A stretch of 64,000 nt of DNA from the NCBI GenBank assembly GCA_031216755.1, contig JARUHG010000002.1:372001-436000 (forward strand), in the 5' to 3' direction. This DNA is from Lysobacter arvi (GTDB lineage: Bacteria; Pseudomonadota; Gammaproteobacteria; Xanthomonadales; Xanthomonadaceae). The first letter of the stretch is position 1. The number at the start of each line of letters is the position of its first letter. Under the pieces are notes generated by a model. The model saw only the letters and a program-made list of their open reading frames with translations. It had not been told where the DNA came from and did not search any database. Position numbers and translations under genes: made by a program. This document shows, piece after piece, positions 16,907 through 26,591 of this stretch.

Positions 16907-18311
16907 CCTCGCGTCGCTCGCCGGCCGTAAGGTCGCGCTGTGGGGCTGGGGCCGCGAAGGCCGCGCGGCGTATCGGGCTATACGCACGCGCCTGCCGTCG
17001 CTGCCGCTGACGCTGTTCTGCTCGGCGGCCGAGGCCGCCGAGGCCGCCAGCCTTGGCGACCCGCACCTCGCTGCGGAGACCGACGCCTCGGCATCGCGGT
17101 TGTCCGCGTTCGAGATCGTCGTGAAGTCGCCGGGCATCAGCCCGTACACGCCGGAGGCGGTCGCCGCGGCGCAGGCCGGCACGCGTTTCATCGGCGGCAC
17201 GTCGTTGTGGTTCGCCGAGCACGCCGGCGACGACGGCATCGCCGCGAACACGATCTGCGTCACCGGCACCAAGGGAAAGAGCACGACCACCGCGCTGCTC
17301 GCCCATCTGCTGCGCGCCGGCGGGCACGTCACCGCGCTCGCCGGCAACATCGGCCTGCCGCTGCTGGAGGCGCTGGAACCCGACATCGCGCCGGAGTTCT
17401 GGGCGATCGAACTGTCCAGCTACCAGACCGGCGACGTGGCCGTGAGCGGCGTGCGCCCGCAGGTGGCGATCGCCCTCAACCTCTTTCCCGAACACCTCGA
17501 CTGGCACGGCTCGCACGAGCGCTACGTCGAGGACAAGCTGAAACTCATCACGCAGGCGCGACCGCAGACCGCGGTGCTCAACGCCAACGATCCGCGCCTG
17601 GCGCAACTCGGCGCAACCCTGACCGAAAGCACGGTCCGTTGGTTTGGACGCACGGACGGTTGGCACCTGCGCGAGGACGATCTCTATCGCGGCGACGCGT
17701 TCGTGATGGACACGCGCGCGCTGCCGCTGCCGGGCCGCCACAATCGCGGCAACCTCTGCGCGGTGCTGACGGCGATCGAGGCGCTGGGGCTGGACGCCGT
17801 GTCGCTCGCGTCCCACGCGGCCAGCTTCCGTCCGTTGCCGCATCGCCTGCAGACGATCGGCACGCGCGAGGGCATCACCTACGTCAACGATTCGATCAGC
17901 ACCACGCCGCACGCGAGCCTGGCCGCGCTGGATTGCTTCGCGTCGCGTCCCGTCGCGATCCTCGTCGGCGGGCACGATCGCGGCTTGCCGTGGGACGACT
18001 TCGCCGAGGCCATGCGCACGCACGCGCCGCGCGCGATCGTCACCATGGGGCAGAACGGCCCGCGCATCCACGCGCTGTTGCAGCCTGTCGCCGCGCGGGC
18101 GGGTTTCGTGCTGGGCGAAGCGGTCGATCTGGCCGATGCGATGGCCCAGGCACGCGCGGCGCTGGGCGGCGAGGGCGTGGTGCTGCTGTCGCCCGGTGCG
18201 CCGAGTTTCGGCGCCTATCGCGATTACGTCGCGCGCGGCCGCCACTTCGCGGAACTCGCCGGGTTCGATCCCGACCTCATCAGCACGATCCCGGGACTGG
18301 GCGTCGCCTGA
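16887..18311 (+). CDS. murD2: MurD2, UDP-MurNAc-L-Ala:L-Glu ligase
   Basis: A 474-residue Mur ligase. It opens with a Rossmann-like [15 protein letters not shown], then the ATP-binding [11 protein letters not shown] near residue 128 and the Mur signature HLDWHG. The C-terminal domain carries [13 protein letters not shown] and GGHDRG, as in MurD. Beside MurL it should be MurD2, which adds L-Glu instead of D-Glu to UDP-MurNAc-L-Ala. I choose GTG at 16887 because GGGAG lies 7 bases upstream and the Mur N-terminal domain follows; no ATG is suitably placed. The start lies inside the murL 3' end, implying coupled translation. Confidence 0.9.
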   Translation: MRSSPPDLASLAGRKVALWGWGREGRAAYRAIRTRLPSLPLTLFCSAAEAAEAASLGDPHLAAETDASASRLSAFEIVVKSPGISPYTPEAVAAAQAGTRFIGGTSLWFAEHAGDDGIAANTICVTGTKGKSTTTALLAHLLRAGGHVTALAGNIGLPLLEALEPDIAPEFWAIELSSYQTGDVAVSGVRPQVAIALNLFPEHLDWHGSHERYVEDKLKLITQARPQTAVLNANDPRLAQLGATLTESTVRWFGRTDGWHLREDDLYRGDAFVMDTRALPLPGRHNRGNLCAVLTAIEALGLDAVSLASHAASFRPLPHRLQTIGTREGITYVNDSISTTPHASLAALDCFASRPVAILVGGHDRGLPWDDFAEAMRTHAPRAIVTMGQNGPRIHALLQPVAARAGFVLGEAVDLADAMAQARAALGGEGVVLLSPGAPSFGAYRDYVARGRHFAELAGFDPDLISTIPGLGVA

Positions 18312-18322
18312 GCTCGAACGAT

Positions 18323-18346
18323 GCGGCGCGGTCGCAATCGCGCCGC
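18323..18346. terminator. Hairpin between convergent murD2 and polyprenyl synthase genes
   Basis: GCGGCGCG (18323-18330) pairs perfectly with CGCGCCGC (18339-18346) around an 8-base loop. It lies in the 42-base gap between two convergent genes, so it could end transcription from either side. There is no U-tract, which lowers confidence. Confidence 0.35.
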
Positions 18347-18353
18347 CGCGACG

Positions 18354-19370
18354 TCAGTGGTCGCGACTGACCGCGTAGCGCGCCAGGCCGCGCAACGCGA
18401 GCGTGTAGTCGTTTTCGTCCAGGCCGTCGAGCGCGCGCTCGGCAGCCTGCGCGTACTCATGTGCGCGACGACGGCTGTAATCGAGGCCGCCGGTGGCGTG
18501 GATCGCCGCCAGCACGTGGGGCATCGCGTCGCTGTCGCCTTGTTCCACCGCGTGGCGAAGGCGTGCGCGCGTGGCTTCGTCGCTGTGCGCGATGGCGTGG
18601 ATCAGCGGCAACGTGGCCTTGCCTTCGGCGAGATCGTCGCCGAGGTTCTTGCCGAGCGTCGCCGCGTCGGAGGCGTAATCGAGCACGTCGTCGGCGATCT
18701 GGAACGCGTAGCCCAGGTTCATGCCGTAGTCGTGCAGCGCATCGCACGTGGCGTCGTCGGCGTCGGCCAGCAGCGCGCCCAGGCGCGTGGCGGCGGCAAA
18801 CAGCACGGCGGTCTTGCGCTCGATCACGCGCAGATAGGCGGTCTCGTCGGTGTCCGGGTTGCGGACGTGCAGCAATTGCAGCACTTCGCCTTCGGCGATG
18901 CGGTTCGTGGTGTCGGCCAGGATCTGCATGACCGCCATGCGCTCCAGCTCGACCATCAGCTGAAAGCTGCGCGAATACAGGAAATCGCCGACCAGCACGC
19001 TGGCGGCGTTGCCCCACACCGCGTTGGCGGTCTTCCGGCCGCGGCGCAGGTCGGATTCGTCGACGACGTCGTCGTGCAGCAGGGTCGCGGTATGGATGAA
19101 CTCGACCACCGCGGCGAGCTGGTGGGCGTCCTCGCCGATGCCGCGCCCGCCGCGTCCGCCGAGGGCCCCGTTCGCGAGCAGCAGCAGCATCGGCCGCAGG
19201 CGCTTGCCGCCGGCGCCGACGATGTACTCGGCGACCTGGTTGATCAGCACCACGTCCGATGCGAGTCGACGCCGGATCAACGCGTCCACCGCCGCCATGT
19301 CCTGACGGGCCAGGGCCTGGATGGAGGCCAGGTCGGGGACGGCCGGGGTCGTCGTCGGACTGGAATGCAT
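18354..19370 (-). CDS. ispB: Octaprenyl diphosphate synthase (long-chain trans-polyprenyl synthase)
   Basis: A 338-residue trans-prenyltransferase. The first Asp-rich motif is LLHDDVVDESDLRRG and the second FQIADDVLDY; GGKRLRPML marks the conserved Lys/Arg pyrophosphate-binding region. The enzyme elongates farnesyl diphosphate with isopentenyl diphosphate to make the ubiquinone side chain. Length and motifs fit IspB better than the shorter FPP synthases; chain length (octa versus other) is not readable. A perfect TATAAT lies on the minus strand about 28 bases before the ATG at 19370. Confidence 0.9.
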   Translation of the reverse strand: MHSSPTTTPAVPDLASIQALARQDMAAVDALIRRRLASDVVLINQVAEYIVGAGGKRLRPMLLLLANGALGGRGGRGIGEDAHQLAAVVEFIHTATLLHDDVVDESDLRRGRKTANAVWGNAASVLVGDFLYSRSFQLMVELERMAVMQILADTTNRIAEGEVLQLLHVRNPDTDETAYLRVIERKTAVLFAAATRLGALLADADDATCDALHDYGMNLGYAFQIADDVLDYASDAATLGKNLGDDLAEGKATLPLIHAIAHSDEATRARLRHAVEQGDSDAMPHVLAAIHATGGLDYSRRRAHEYAQAAERALDGLDENDYTLALRGLARYAVSRDH

Positions 19371-19397
19371 GGGCGGACCGCGTGGGAGGGGTTCTGG

Positions 19398-19403
19398 ATT
19401 ATA
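19398..19403 (-). promoter_or_regulatory. Candidate -10 box for ispB
   Basis: The minus strand reads TATAAT here, a perfect sigma-70 -10 element in otherwise GC-rich DNA, and it would put the transcript start roughly 20 bases before the ispB ATG. No good -35 hexamer is seen at the usual distance. Confidence 0.4.
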
Positions 19404-19507
19404 CGGGGCGCGTTCCCGACGCGGATTTTTCGGACAGTTCCGATGTACGCGTCCTGTGGCCCGCACCAACCTGTGGTTTCGATCCCGCATCGCCACCGGA
19501 ACGCCCC

Positions 19508-19792
19508 ATGAGCACAAGACAGAACGACGTCGCCGCGTTTTCTCCCGTCGCGGTGCCCCGTTGGCCGGGCCTGCGTCATGTCGACGCGATCGAGCGCGAC
19601 CTGCGCCGCCTCGGCCCGTCCCGTCGCCAAGCGCTGCTCGACGCGGTGGCAATGACGCTCGACAGCTACGTCGCCGGCACCGCGCAGCGGATCGGGAGTG
19701 GCTGCGTCGATCTGGATGCGGAACTCGACGAAGTGCTGCGCCGGCTCGGTCCGATCGGGTCGAAGGCCGACGCCGGCGGGGCGATCGCCTGA
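19508..19792 (+). CDS. Hypothetical 94-residue protein
   Basis: A small, probably cytoplasmic protein without signal peptide or membrane segment. The sequence is largely helical in character, with the stretch HVDAIERDLRRLGPSRRQALLDAVAMTLDSYV followed by an acidic helix DAELDEVLRRLG. I do not recognise a family. Its stop codon overlaps the next start (TGATG), so it is coupled to the DUF5076-like gene. The codon use matches the neighbours. It is a credible gene mainly because of this coupling. Confidence 0.6.
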   Translation: MSTRQNDVAAFSPVAVPRWPGLRHVDAIERDLRRLGPSRRQALLDAVAMTLDSYVAGTAQRIGSGCVDLDAELDEVLRRLGPIGSKADAGGAIA

Positions 19793-20106
19793 TGGCCAGT
19801 CGCGCCGCCCGGCGCAAGGACACGGACAACGTCCTGGCACGGGAGGCGCTCGCCGTGCCCGCGGTCGCCAACGACGATCCCGCCTCCTTTGAACTGCTGC
19901 GGCTGTGGGCGGTCGACCGCAGCCTTGCCATGAGCGTGTGCCCGTCGATCGAAGGCGAGCCGGCGGATTTCGGAACTCTGCTGGCCGACCTGTTCAGCCA
20001 TGCGTGCGAACGCTATGCCCTACGCACCGGCCAGGCGGAATCCGATGTCCGGGCCAGCATGTTCCTCGCCTTTGCCTGCCGGTTCGGCGACCTGACGCGC
20101 ATGTGA
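19792..20106 (+). CDS. DUF5076-like protein
   Basis: A 104-residue protein without signal peptide. The core [20 protein letters not shown] followed by [22 protein letters not shown] resembles DUF5076 proteins, which pair a short strand region with a helix LLADLxxHxxxAY. Function is unknown. Start and the previous stop overlap as TGATG, so the two small genes form one unit. It ends 140 bases before ssb on the same strand. Confidence 0.6.
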   Translation: MASRAARRKDTDNVLAREALAVPAVANDDPASFELLRLWAVDRSLAMSVCPSIEGEPADFGTLLADLFSHACERYALRTGQAESDVRASMFLAFACRFGDLTRM

Positions 20107-20246
20107 TTCCCCACGCCCGCGTTGGCCCCGGCTCCGGCCGGCGGACGCAGGGCGGCTGCTATCATGCCTCCCCTGTCGGCGCGGTCGATCCTGCTCGTGT
20201 CCGGCCACCGAACGAAGCACACATAACGAAGAGGGGAAGCGCTCCC

Positions 20247-20744
20247 ATGGCACGCGGCATCAACAAGGTGATCCTGGTCGGCAATCTCGGCGACGACCCT
20301 GAAACCAAGTACACCCAGGGCGGCATGGCCGTGACCAAGGCCCGCCTGGCGACGACCAGCGTGCGCAAGGACCGCGACGGCAATACGCAGGAGCGCACCG
20401 AATGGCACCGAGTGACGTTCTTCGGCAAGCTCGGCGAGATCGCGGGCGAGTACCTGCGCAAGGGCAGCCAGGTCTACGTCGAAGGCTCGATCCGCTACGA
20501 CAAGTACACCGGTCAGGACGGCGTCGAACGCTATTCGACCGACATCATCGCCGACGAGATGCAGATGCTCGGTGGCCGCCCGGGCGGCGAGGGCGGGGGT
20601 GGCAGCCGTGGCGATTACCGTGGCGGCGGCGAGCGCTCGTCGCGTCCGCCGGCGCGCCAGGAATCGGCTCCGCGCCGCGAGGCGCCCCCCGCCAAGTCGA
20701 GCAGCTTCAACGACGATTTCGCGGACGACGACATCCCGTTCTGA
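20247..20744 (+). CDS. ssb: Single-stranded DNA-binding protein
   Basis: A 165-residue SSB. The OB-fold occupies residues 1 to about 112 ([22 protein letters not shown], then [21 protein letters not shown]). A Gly/Arg/Pro-rich linker follows, and the acidic C-terminal tip ends DDDIPF, the peptide that recruits replication and repair partners. It binds ssDNA as a tetramer in replication, recombination and repair. A GAGGGGAAG ribosome-binding site precedes the ATG. rmlB begins 47 bases downstream; readthrough into the rhamnose operon is possible. Confidence 0.97.
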   Translation: MARGINKVILVGNLGDDPETKYTQGGMAVTKARLATTSVRKDRDGNTQERTEWHRVTFFGKLGEIAGEYLRKGSQVYVEGSIRYDKYTGQDGVERYSTDIIADEMQMLGGRPGGEGGGGSRGDYRGGGERSSRPPARQESAPRREAPPAKSSSFNDDFADDDIPF

Positions 20745-20791
20745 GCCGGTCGCTCAAGCCTTTTCAGCTCGGACACCCCAAGGAGTCGGCA

Positions 20792-21844
20792 GTGGCAACC
20801 TGGCTGGTCACCGGCGGTGCCGGCTTCATCGGCGGCAACTTCGTGCTGGACGCCGTTCGCCGCGGCGTTCGCGTGGTGAACCTCGACGCGCTCACCTACG
20901 CCGGCAACCTGGACACGCTGCGCGAGGTCCAGGACGACGACCGGCACGTGTTCGTGCAAGGCGACATCGGCGACGGCGCACTGGTCGAACGCCTGCTGCG
21001 CGAGCATCGTCCCGACGCGGTGATCAACTTCGCGGCCGAAAGCCACGTCGATCGCTCCATCGACGGGCCTGCGGCGTTCGTGCAGACCAATGTGGTGGGC
21101 ACGCTCAGCCTGCTGGAGCGCTCGCGCGATTACTGGAAATCGCTGGACGCCGTGCAGCGCGATGCGTTCCGCTTCCTGCACGTCTCCACCGACGAGGTCT
21201 ACGGATCGCTGGGCAAGAGCGGCCGCTTCACCGAGCAGACGCCGTATGCGCCCAACTCGCCGTACTCCGCGTCCAAGGCGGCCTCCGATCACCTCGTGCG
21301 CGCCTTCCACCATACGTACGGGCTGCCGGTACTCACCACGAACTGCTCGAACAATTACGGCCCGTACCAGTTCCCCGAGAAGCTCATCCCCCTGGTGATC
21401 GCCAAGGCGCTCTCGGGCGAGCCGCTACCGGTGTACGGCGACGGCCGCAACGTGCGGGACTGGCTGTTCGTCGGCGATCACTGCGCGGCGATCCGGCGCG
21501 TGCTCGAGGCGGGACGTCCGGGCGAAACCTACAACGTCGGCGGCGACGCGGAGCGCGAGAACATCGAGGTCGTCCGCGTGCTGTGCCGCCTGCTCGACGA
21601 GCGTCGCCCGCTCGCCGACGGCCGTACGCGCGAGTCGCTGATCACCTTCGTCGCCGACCGTCCCGGGCACGACCGGCGCTACGCCATCGATTCGGGCAAG
21701 CTCAGGCGCGAGCTCGGCTGGACCCCGTCGGTGACCTTCGAGGAAGGCCTGGCGCGGACCGTCGACTGGTACCTGGCGAACCAGCCGTGGGTACGACGCG
21801 TGCTCGACGGCAGCTACCGGCTCGAACGCATCGGCCACGCGTAA
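20792..21844 (+). CDS. rfbB: dTDP-glucose 4,6-dehydratase
   Basis: A 350-residue extended SDR. The NAD-binding motif [10 protein letters not shown] is near residue 8. The catalytic Tyr-Lys pair is in [14 protein letters not shown], and [12 protein letters not shown] is a signature of RmlB enzymes. It converts dTDP-glucose to dTDP-4-keto-6-deoxyglucose, the second step of dTDP-L-rhamnose synthesis. GTG at 20792 is the start because AGGAG lies 6 bases upstream and the Rossmann fold begins immediately. It leads the rmlBACD operon; rfbA follows after 9 bases. Confidence 0.96.
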   Translation: MATWLVTGGAGFIGGNFVLDAVRRGVRVVNLDALTYAGNLDTLREVQDDDRHVFVQGDIGDGALVERLLREHRPDAVINFAAESHVDRSIDGPAAFVQTNVVGTLSLLERSRDYWKSLDAVQRDAFRFLHVSTDEVYGSLGKSGRFTEQTPYAPNSPYSASKAASDHLVRAFHHTYGLPVLTTNCSNNYGPYQFPEKLIPLVIAKALSGEPLPVYGDGRNVRDWLFVGDHCAAIRRVLEAGRPGETYNVGGDAERENIEVVRVLCRLLDERRPLADGRTRESLITFVADRPGHDRRYAIDSGKLRRELGWTPSVTFEEGLARTVDWYLANQPWVRRVLDGSYRLERIGHA

Positions 21845-21853
21845 GGAGACCGC

Positions 21854-22738
21854 ATGAGTCGCAAGGGCATCATCCTCGCCGGCGGCACGGGCACGCGGCT
21901 GTATCCGATCACCAAGGGCGTCAGCAAGCAGCTGTTGCCGGTGTTCGACAAGCCGATGATCTACTACCCGCTGAGCGCACTGATGCTGGCCGGCATCCGC
22001 GAGGTGCTGGTCATCAACACGCCGCACGAGCAGTCCTTGTTCCAGGCGCTGCTCGGCGATGGCTCTCAGTGGGGCATGCACATCCAGTACGCCGTGCAGC
22101 CGAGTCCGGACGGCCTGGCGCAGGCCTACCTGATCGGACGCGAGTTCCTGGCCGGCGGACCGAGCTGCCTCGTGCTCGGCGACAACATCTTCCACGGGCC
22201 CGGCCTCACGGCGATGTTGAAGCGCGCCGATGCACGCCGGACGGGCGCGACGGTGTTCGGCTACTGGGTGCGCGATCCGGAGCGTTACGGCGTCGCGGAA
22301 TTCGATGCCGAAGGACGGGTCGTCGGCCTCGAGGAAAAACCCGCCGTCCCGCGCTCGCACTACGCGGTGACCGGACTGTATTTCTACGACGGGCGCGCCA
22401 GCGATTTCGCCGCGGAACTGACGCCTTCGGCGCGCGGCGAGCTCGAGATCACCGACCTCAACCGGCGCTACCTCGACGAAGGCTCGCTGCACATGGAGCA
22501 GCTCGGCCGGGGCTATGCGTGGCTGGATACCGGCACGCACCAGTCGCTGCTGGAGGCGAGCAACTACATCGCGACCATCGAGGCGCGGCAGGGGCTTCGC
22601 GTGTGTTGCCCGGAAGAGATCGCCTGGAACAACGGCTGGATCGATGCGGACCAGCTCAACGAACTCGCCCGTCCGCTGACGAAGAACGGTTACGGCGAAT
22701 ACCTGATGAGCCTGGCCGAACGGGGCCCCGTGCCGTGA
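21854..22738 (+). CDS. rfbA: Glucose-1-phosphate thymidylyltransferase
   Basis: A 294-residue nucleotidyltransferase. The signature [20 protein letters not shown] lies at residues 9-28, followed by [16 protein letters not shown] and [10 protein letters not shown] are further family markers. It makes dTDP-glucose from dTTP and glucose-1-phosphate, the first and usually feedback-inhibited step of the rhamnose pathway. A GGAG ribosome-binding site precedes the ATG. The stop overlaps the rfbC GTG start (GTGA). Confidence 0.97.
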   Translation: MSRKGIILAGGTGTRLYPITKGVSKQLLPVFDKPMIYYPLSALMLAGIREVLVINTPHEQSLFQALLGDGSQWGMHIQYAVQPSPDGLAQAYLIGREFLAGGPSCLVLGDNIFHGPGLTAMLKRADARRTGATVFGYWVRDPERYGVAEFDAEGRVVGLEEKPAVPRSHYAVTGLYFYDGRASDFAAELTPSARGELEITDLNRRYLDEGSLHMEQLGRGYAWLDTGTHQSLLEASNYIATIEARQGLRVCCPEEIAWNNGWIDADQLNELARPLTKNGYGEYLMSLAERGPVP

Positions 22739-23292
22739 AGGTCATCGAGACGGACCTGCCCGGATGCGTGGTGATCGAGCCCCGCGTGTTCGGCGACGAC
22801 CGCGGTTTCTTCTTCGAGTCGTTCAATCTCGACAAGCTTGCCGGCAGCGGCATCGCGCCTGCGTTCGCGCAGGGCAACGTGTCGTCGTCGCGGCGCGGCG
22901 TCCTGCGCGGCCTGCATTACCAGTGGCCCAAGCCGCAGGGCAAGTACGTCTCGGTGGTCGAAGGCGAAGTGTGGGACGTGGCGGTGGACATCCGTCGCGG
23001 ATCGCCCACCTTCGGGCGCTGGACGGCCGTGGTCCTCAGCGCCGAGAACAAGCGCCACTTCTGGATCCCGGAAGGCTTCGCCCATGGCTTCGTGACGCTG
23101 AGCGAACGCGCGGTGTTCACGTACCTGTGCACGGCCACCTACGACGCGGCGGCCGATGCGGCCATCCGGTGGAACGATGCCGCGCTCGCCATCGACTGGC
23201 CCGTTTCCGACGTGACGCTGTCGGACAAGGACGCGCGCGCGCCGTTCCTGGACGAGATTCCCGAAGACCGCCTGCCGGTGCACGCGCCGTGA
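22735..23292 (+). CDS. rfbC: dTDP-4-dehydrorhamnose 3,5-epimerase
   Basis: A 185-residue RmlC cupin. [10 protein letters not shown] holds the catalytic His, and [18 protein letters not shown] and [10 protein letters not shown] are standard family stretches. It epimerises dTDP-4-keto-6-deoxyglucose at C3 and C5. The GTG start at 22735 overlaps the rfbA stop by four bases, indicating translational coupling; the reading frame opens directly with the cupin fold. Right after the stop there are three imperfect 14-base repeats that end in the rfbD start codon. Confidence 0.96.
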   Translation: MKVIETDLPGCVVIEPRVFGDDRGFFFESFNLDKLAGSGIAPAFAQGNVSSSRRGVLRGLHYQWPKPQGKYVSVVEGEVWDVAVDIRRGSPTFGRWTAVVLSAENKRHFWIPEGFAHGFVTLSERAVFTYLCTATYDAAADAAIRWNDAALAIDWPVSDVTLSDKDARAPFLDEIPEDRLPVHAP

Positions 23293-23329
23293 GGCCGCTG
23301 TCGTGAGGTTGCCGTCGTGAGGCTGCTGC
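23288..23329 (+). repeat. Three imperfect 14-bp direct repeats spanning the rfbC/rfbD junction
   Basis: Units begin at 23288, 23302 and 23316, each starting CGTGAGG and varying in the last seven bases. The first contains the rfbC stop codon (TGA at 23290) and the third contains the rfbD GTG start (23317). The middle unit carries a GTG in another frame. This looks like slippage or duplication of a stop/start overlap. Confidence 0.6.
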
Positions 23330-24213
23330 TGCTCGGCGCGAACGGGCAGGTCGGCCATGCGCTCCGCCGCAGTCTCGCGCGAGTGGGCGAGACGATCGCC
23401 GCGACCCGCAGCGGCCGCGTCGACGATGGCACGGCCTGCGAAGCGCTCGATCTCGCCGATCTGCACGGCATTGCGTCCTTCGTCGCACGCGTGCGTCCCG
23501 ATGTCGTCGTCAACGCGGCGGCGTACACCGCGGTGGATCGCGCCGAAGACGACGCCGATGCGGCGTTCCGCATCAACGCGCAGGCGGCCGGGCGGCTGGC
23601 CGACGCATGTGCCGATCTCGGCATCCCGCTCGTGCACTACTCGACCGATTACGTGTTCGACGGCCGCGGCTCGCGTCCGTATCGTGAGGACGACGCGACG
23701 TCGCCGCTGGGCGTGTACGGTCGCAGCAAGCGCGAGGGCGAGGAGGCGATCGCACGCAGTGGCGCGCGTCACCTGATCCTGCGCACGGCGTGGGTGTACG
23801 GCGGGTACGGCCACAACTTCATGCGCACGATGCTGCGCCTGGGCGCCGAACGGGACGAACTGCGCGTGGTCGCCGACCAGCGGGGCTGCCCGACGCCGGC
23901 CTGGCTGGTCGCGGACGTCACCGCCCACGTGCTGCAGCGCGGGATCCTCGCATCGGGCGTGCGTCATCTCGTCGCGGCCGGCGAAACCACGTGGCACGGG
24001 TTCGCGGAGGCGATCTTCGCCGAGGCGCTCGACGCCGGACGGATCGCCCGCGCTCCGCGGGTGCAGCCCATCGCCACCCGCGATTACCCCACGCGTGCGG
24101 TGCGCCCGGCCTACTCGGTGCTTGCGACCGACCGCCTGTGCGCCGAATACGGCATCGAACTGCCGCACTGGCGCGCGGCATTGCGCGAGACGCTCGCCGC
24201 CCGCCCCGACTGA
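23317..24213 (+). CDS. rfbD: dTDP-4-dehydrorhamnose reductase
   Basis: A 298-residue SDR. It has GANGQVGHALRR at the N-terminus, VNAAAYTAVDRAEDD, YSTDYVFDG and the catalytic YGRSKREGE. It performs the last step, NAD(P)H reduction to dTDP-L-rhamnose, the donor for O-antigen and other rhamnosyl polymers. The GTG start lies 24 bases after the rfbC stop, within a 14-bp repeat. It is the last gene of the operon; no strong terminator is seen before the peptidase gene 102 bases on. Confidence 0.95.
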   Translation: MRLLLLGANGQVGHALRRSLARVGETIAATRSGRVDDGTACEALDLADLHGIASFVARVRPDVVVNAAAYTAVDRAEDDADAAFRINAQAAGRLADACADLGIPLVHYSTDYVFDGRGSRPYREDDATSPLGVYGRSKREGEEAIARSGARHLILRTAWVYGGYGHNFMRTMLRLGAERDELRVVADQRGCPTPAWLVADVTAHVLQRGILASGVRHLVAAGETTWHGFAEAIFAEALDAGRIARAPRVQPIATRDYPTRAVRPAYSVLATDRLCAEYGIELPHWRAALRETLAARPD

Positions 24214-24315
24214 TTCCTCGCCGGCGCTCCGATGCGCTAGGCTGCCGGCACGCGGAGCCGCGGCGCCGAGGGGGCGGCCACGGAAGGCGTATCACCGATA
24301 GGGAAGGGGACCCGG

Positions 24316-26310
24316 ATGAAACACACAATCGTCGCGGCAGCGCTGATGGCGCTGTCCTGGCCCGCGTTCGGCTCGGGCGTGGACGTGGGCGCGTATGTGC
24401 GCAAGGACGAGTTCGAGGACATCGTGATTTCGCCGGCGGGCAAGCACTTCGCGGCGACGGTTCCGATGGAGGACCGCACCGTGCTGGTGGTCATCGAACG
24501 CGGGACGAACCGGCTCGCCGCGCACTTCAACGTGGGACGCAACACGCACATCGCCGATTTCGCCTGGGCCACGCCCGAGCGCCTGGTGATCAGCACCGCC
24601 GAGAAGTTCGGTTCGCTGGACACGCCGCGGCTTACCGGCGAGCTCTACGCGATGGACGCCGACGGCGGCAAGCTCGACATGCTCGTCGGCCAGCGGCTCG
24701 ACGATGGCGGCCTGGGCACCAACATCAAGCCCAAGAAGGGCAACCGTAACGTCGCCGCATTCCGGATCGATGCGCCCCCTACCGACGCGCGCACCGTGCT
24801 GGTCGCCACGGTGCCGTACACCTACGGCCCGCAGGACGTGTTCACCACGGTCGAGCGCATGGACCTCTACAACGGCCGCCTCGCGCGCGTGGCGACCGTG
24901 CCGGTGCGCAATGCGGAGTTCACGCTCGACAACAAGGGCGCGGTGCGCTTCGCCAGCGGCGCCAATTCCGATCGCATCCGCAAGCTTTATTACCGCGCCA
25001 ACGACGATGCCGAGTGGGACCTGATGACCATCGAGAAGGACGGCCGCTTCGAGGAGCCCATCGGCTTCTCCGCCGACGACAGCGTCGCCTACCTGCAGGT
25101 GGAGCAGCCGCGCGGCCCGGACGCGATCGTGGCGCTCGAGCTCGCGACGGGAAAGCGCACGCAGGTGCTGCGGCACGACGTGGTGGATCCGTCCGGGATC
25201 ATCTACCGCAATGGCACCCACGTGCCGATCGGCGCGTATTTCCACGATGGACTGCCGAGCTCGGCGTTCTTCGACGCGCAGGCGCCGGAAGCGCGCCTGC
25301 AGAAGAGCCTGGAGGCGGCTTTCGCCGGCAGCAGCGTGACCATCACCTCGCAGACGGGCGACGGCAGCGTCGCGCTGGTGCGCGTGGACAGCGCCCAGAA
25401 CCCGGGCGACTTCTACCTGTTCGACACGCGCACGAAGAAGGCCGAGCACCTGCTCGCGCGGCGTCAGTGGTTCGACCCTGACAAGCAATCGCCAATGAAA
25501 CCGGTGCAGCTGGCAGCCCGTGACGGGCTGCCGCTGCACGGCTACCTGACGGTGCCGCGCGGCAGCAACGGCAAGAACCTGCCGATGGTGGTGATGCCGC
25601 ACGGTGGGCCGTTCGGCGTGCGCGACGAGTGGGGATTCGACGATTCAGTGCAGATGCTGGCCGACGCCGGCTACGCGGTGCTGCAGGTGAACTTCCGCGG
25701 CTCTGGCGGTTATGGCGTGGCGTTCCAGTCGGCCGGCGCGCGCGAGTGGGGCGGCAAGATGCAGGACGACGTGACCGACGCCACGCGCTGGGCCATCGCC
25801 CAGGGCATCGCCGACAAGGAGCGTATCTGTCTGTTCGGCGGCAGCTACGGTGCGTACACCTCGCTGATGGGCGTGGCGAAGGAGCCGGACCTCTACCGCT
25901 GCGCCGCCGGTTACGTCGGCGTCTACGATCTGCCCACCATGCACACGCATGGCGACATCCAGCAGCGCGGTTCGGGCGAGACCTACCTGCGCGACTGGGT
26001 CGGCAAGCGTGAGGAGCTGGGCGCGGTGTCGCCCAATCGGATGGCCGAGCGCATCAAGGTGCCGGTGTTCCTGGCCGCCGGCGGCGAGGACGAGCGCGCT
26101 CCGATCGCCCACAGCCGGATGATGGAACAGGCGCTGCGCAAGGCGAACGTGCCGGTGGAGACGCTCTACTACGACACCGAAGGCCACGGCTTCTACGTGG
26201 AAGCGCATCGCCGCGAGTTCTACACGCGCCTGCTCGCGTTCCTCTCGCGCAGCCTCGGCGGCGCGGTCGCGACCGCCGGCAGCGCGGGCGACGCGAAAAC
26301 GGCGAAGTGA
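24316..26310 (+). CDS. Exported S9-family (prolyl oligopeptidase) peptidase
   Basis: A 664-residue protein with a signal peptide (MKHTIVAAALMALSWPAFGSG). A beta-propeller-like region occupies about residues 25-390, and the alpha/beta-hydrolase peptidase domain about 400-650. The catalytic Ser is in GGSYGAYTS, Asp in GGEDERAP, and His in EGHGFY. S9 enzymes cleave short peptides, often after Pro or Ala, and this one acts outside the cytoplasm. A GGGAAGGGG ribosome-binding site precedes the ATG. A UUCG-loop hairpin follows the stop. Confidence 0.9.
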   Translation: MKHTIVAAALMALSWPAFGSGVDVGAYVRKDEFEDIVISPAGKHFAATVPMEDRTVLVVIERGTNRLAAHFNVGRNTHIADFAWATPERLVISTAEKFGSLDTPRLTGELYAMDADGGKLDMLVGQRLDDGGLGTNIKPKKGNRNVAAFRIDAPPTDARTVLVATVPYTYGPQDVFTTVERMDLYNGRLARVATVPVRNAEFTLDNKGAVRFASGANSDRIRKLYYRANDDAEWDLMTIEKDGRFEEPIGFSADDSVAYLQVEQPRGPDAIVALELATGKRTQVLRHDVVDPSGIIYRNGTHVPIGAYFHDGLPSSAFFDAQAPEARLQKSLEAAFAGSSVTITSQTGDGSVALVRVDSAQNPGDFYLFDTRTKKAEHLLARRQWFDPDKQSPMKPVQLAARDGLPLHGYLTVPRGSNGKNLPMVVMPHGGPFGVRDEWGFDDSVQMLADAGYAVLQVNFRGSGGYGVAFQSAGAREWGGKMQDDVTDATRWAIAQGIADKERICLFGGSYGAYTSLMGVAKEPDLYRCAAGYVGVYDLPTMHTHGDIQQRGSGETYLRDWVGKREELGAVSPNRMAERIKVPVFLAAGGEDERAPIAHSRMMEQALRKANVPVETLYYDTEGHGFYVEAHRREFYTRLLAFLSRSLGGAVATAGSAGDAKTAK

Positions 26311-26332
26311 ACCTCACCTTCGTTGCTTGACG

Positions 26333-26352
26333 ACGGCGCCTTCGGGCGCCGT
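26333..26352 (+). terminator. Terminator-like hairpin after S9 peptidase gene
   Basis: ACGGCGCC (26333-26340) and GGCGCCGT (26345-26352) form a perfect 8-bp stem closed by a TTCG tetraloop. It is followed by a loosely T-rich TCGTTCGT, so it is a plausible but not ideal intrinsic terminator, 22 bases after the peptidase stop. Confidence 0.6.
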
Positions 26353-26591
26353 TCGTTCGTCCAGGTCACCTCGCGCCGTGCATCGGCCGCCAGAGCCGCG
26401 CGGCGGCGAAGACGACCAACGCGCCACCAAGGCCGATGGCCGCTGTGGCCCGCCGCGAGCCGCCCTACGCGCCGAGTGCGTCCGGTCGCGGGCCGCCTCC
26501 GGATGGACGCCACAGCGTGCATCGCATCCTCGGTCGCGACCGGCGCAGGTCCGATCGAGCGCGCGCGACCTTCGGTCGGGCAGGACGGTGC

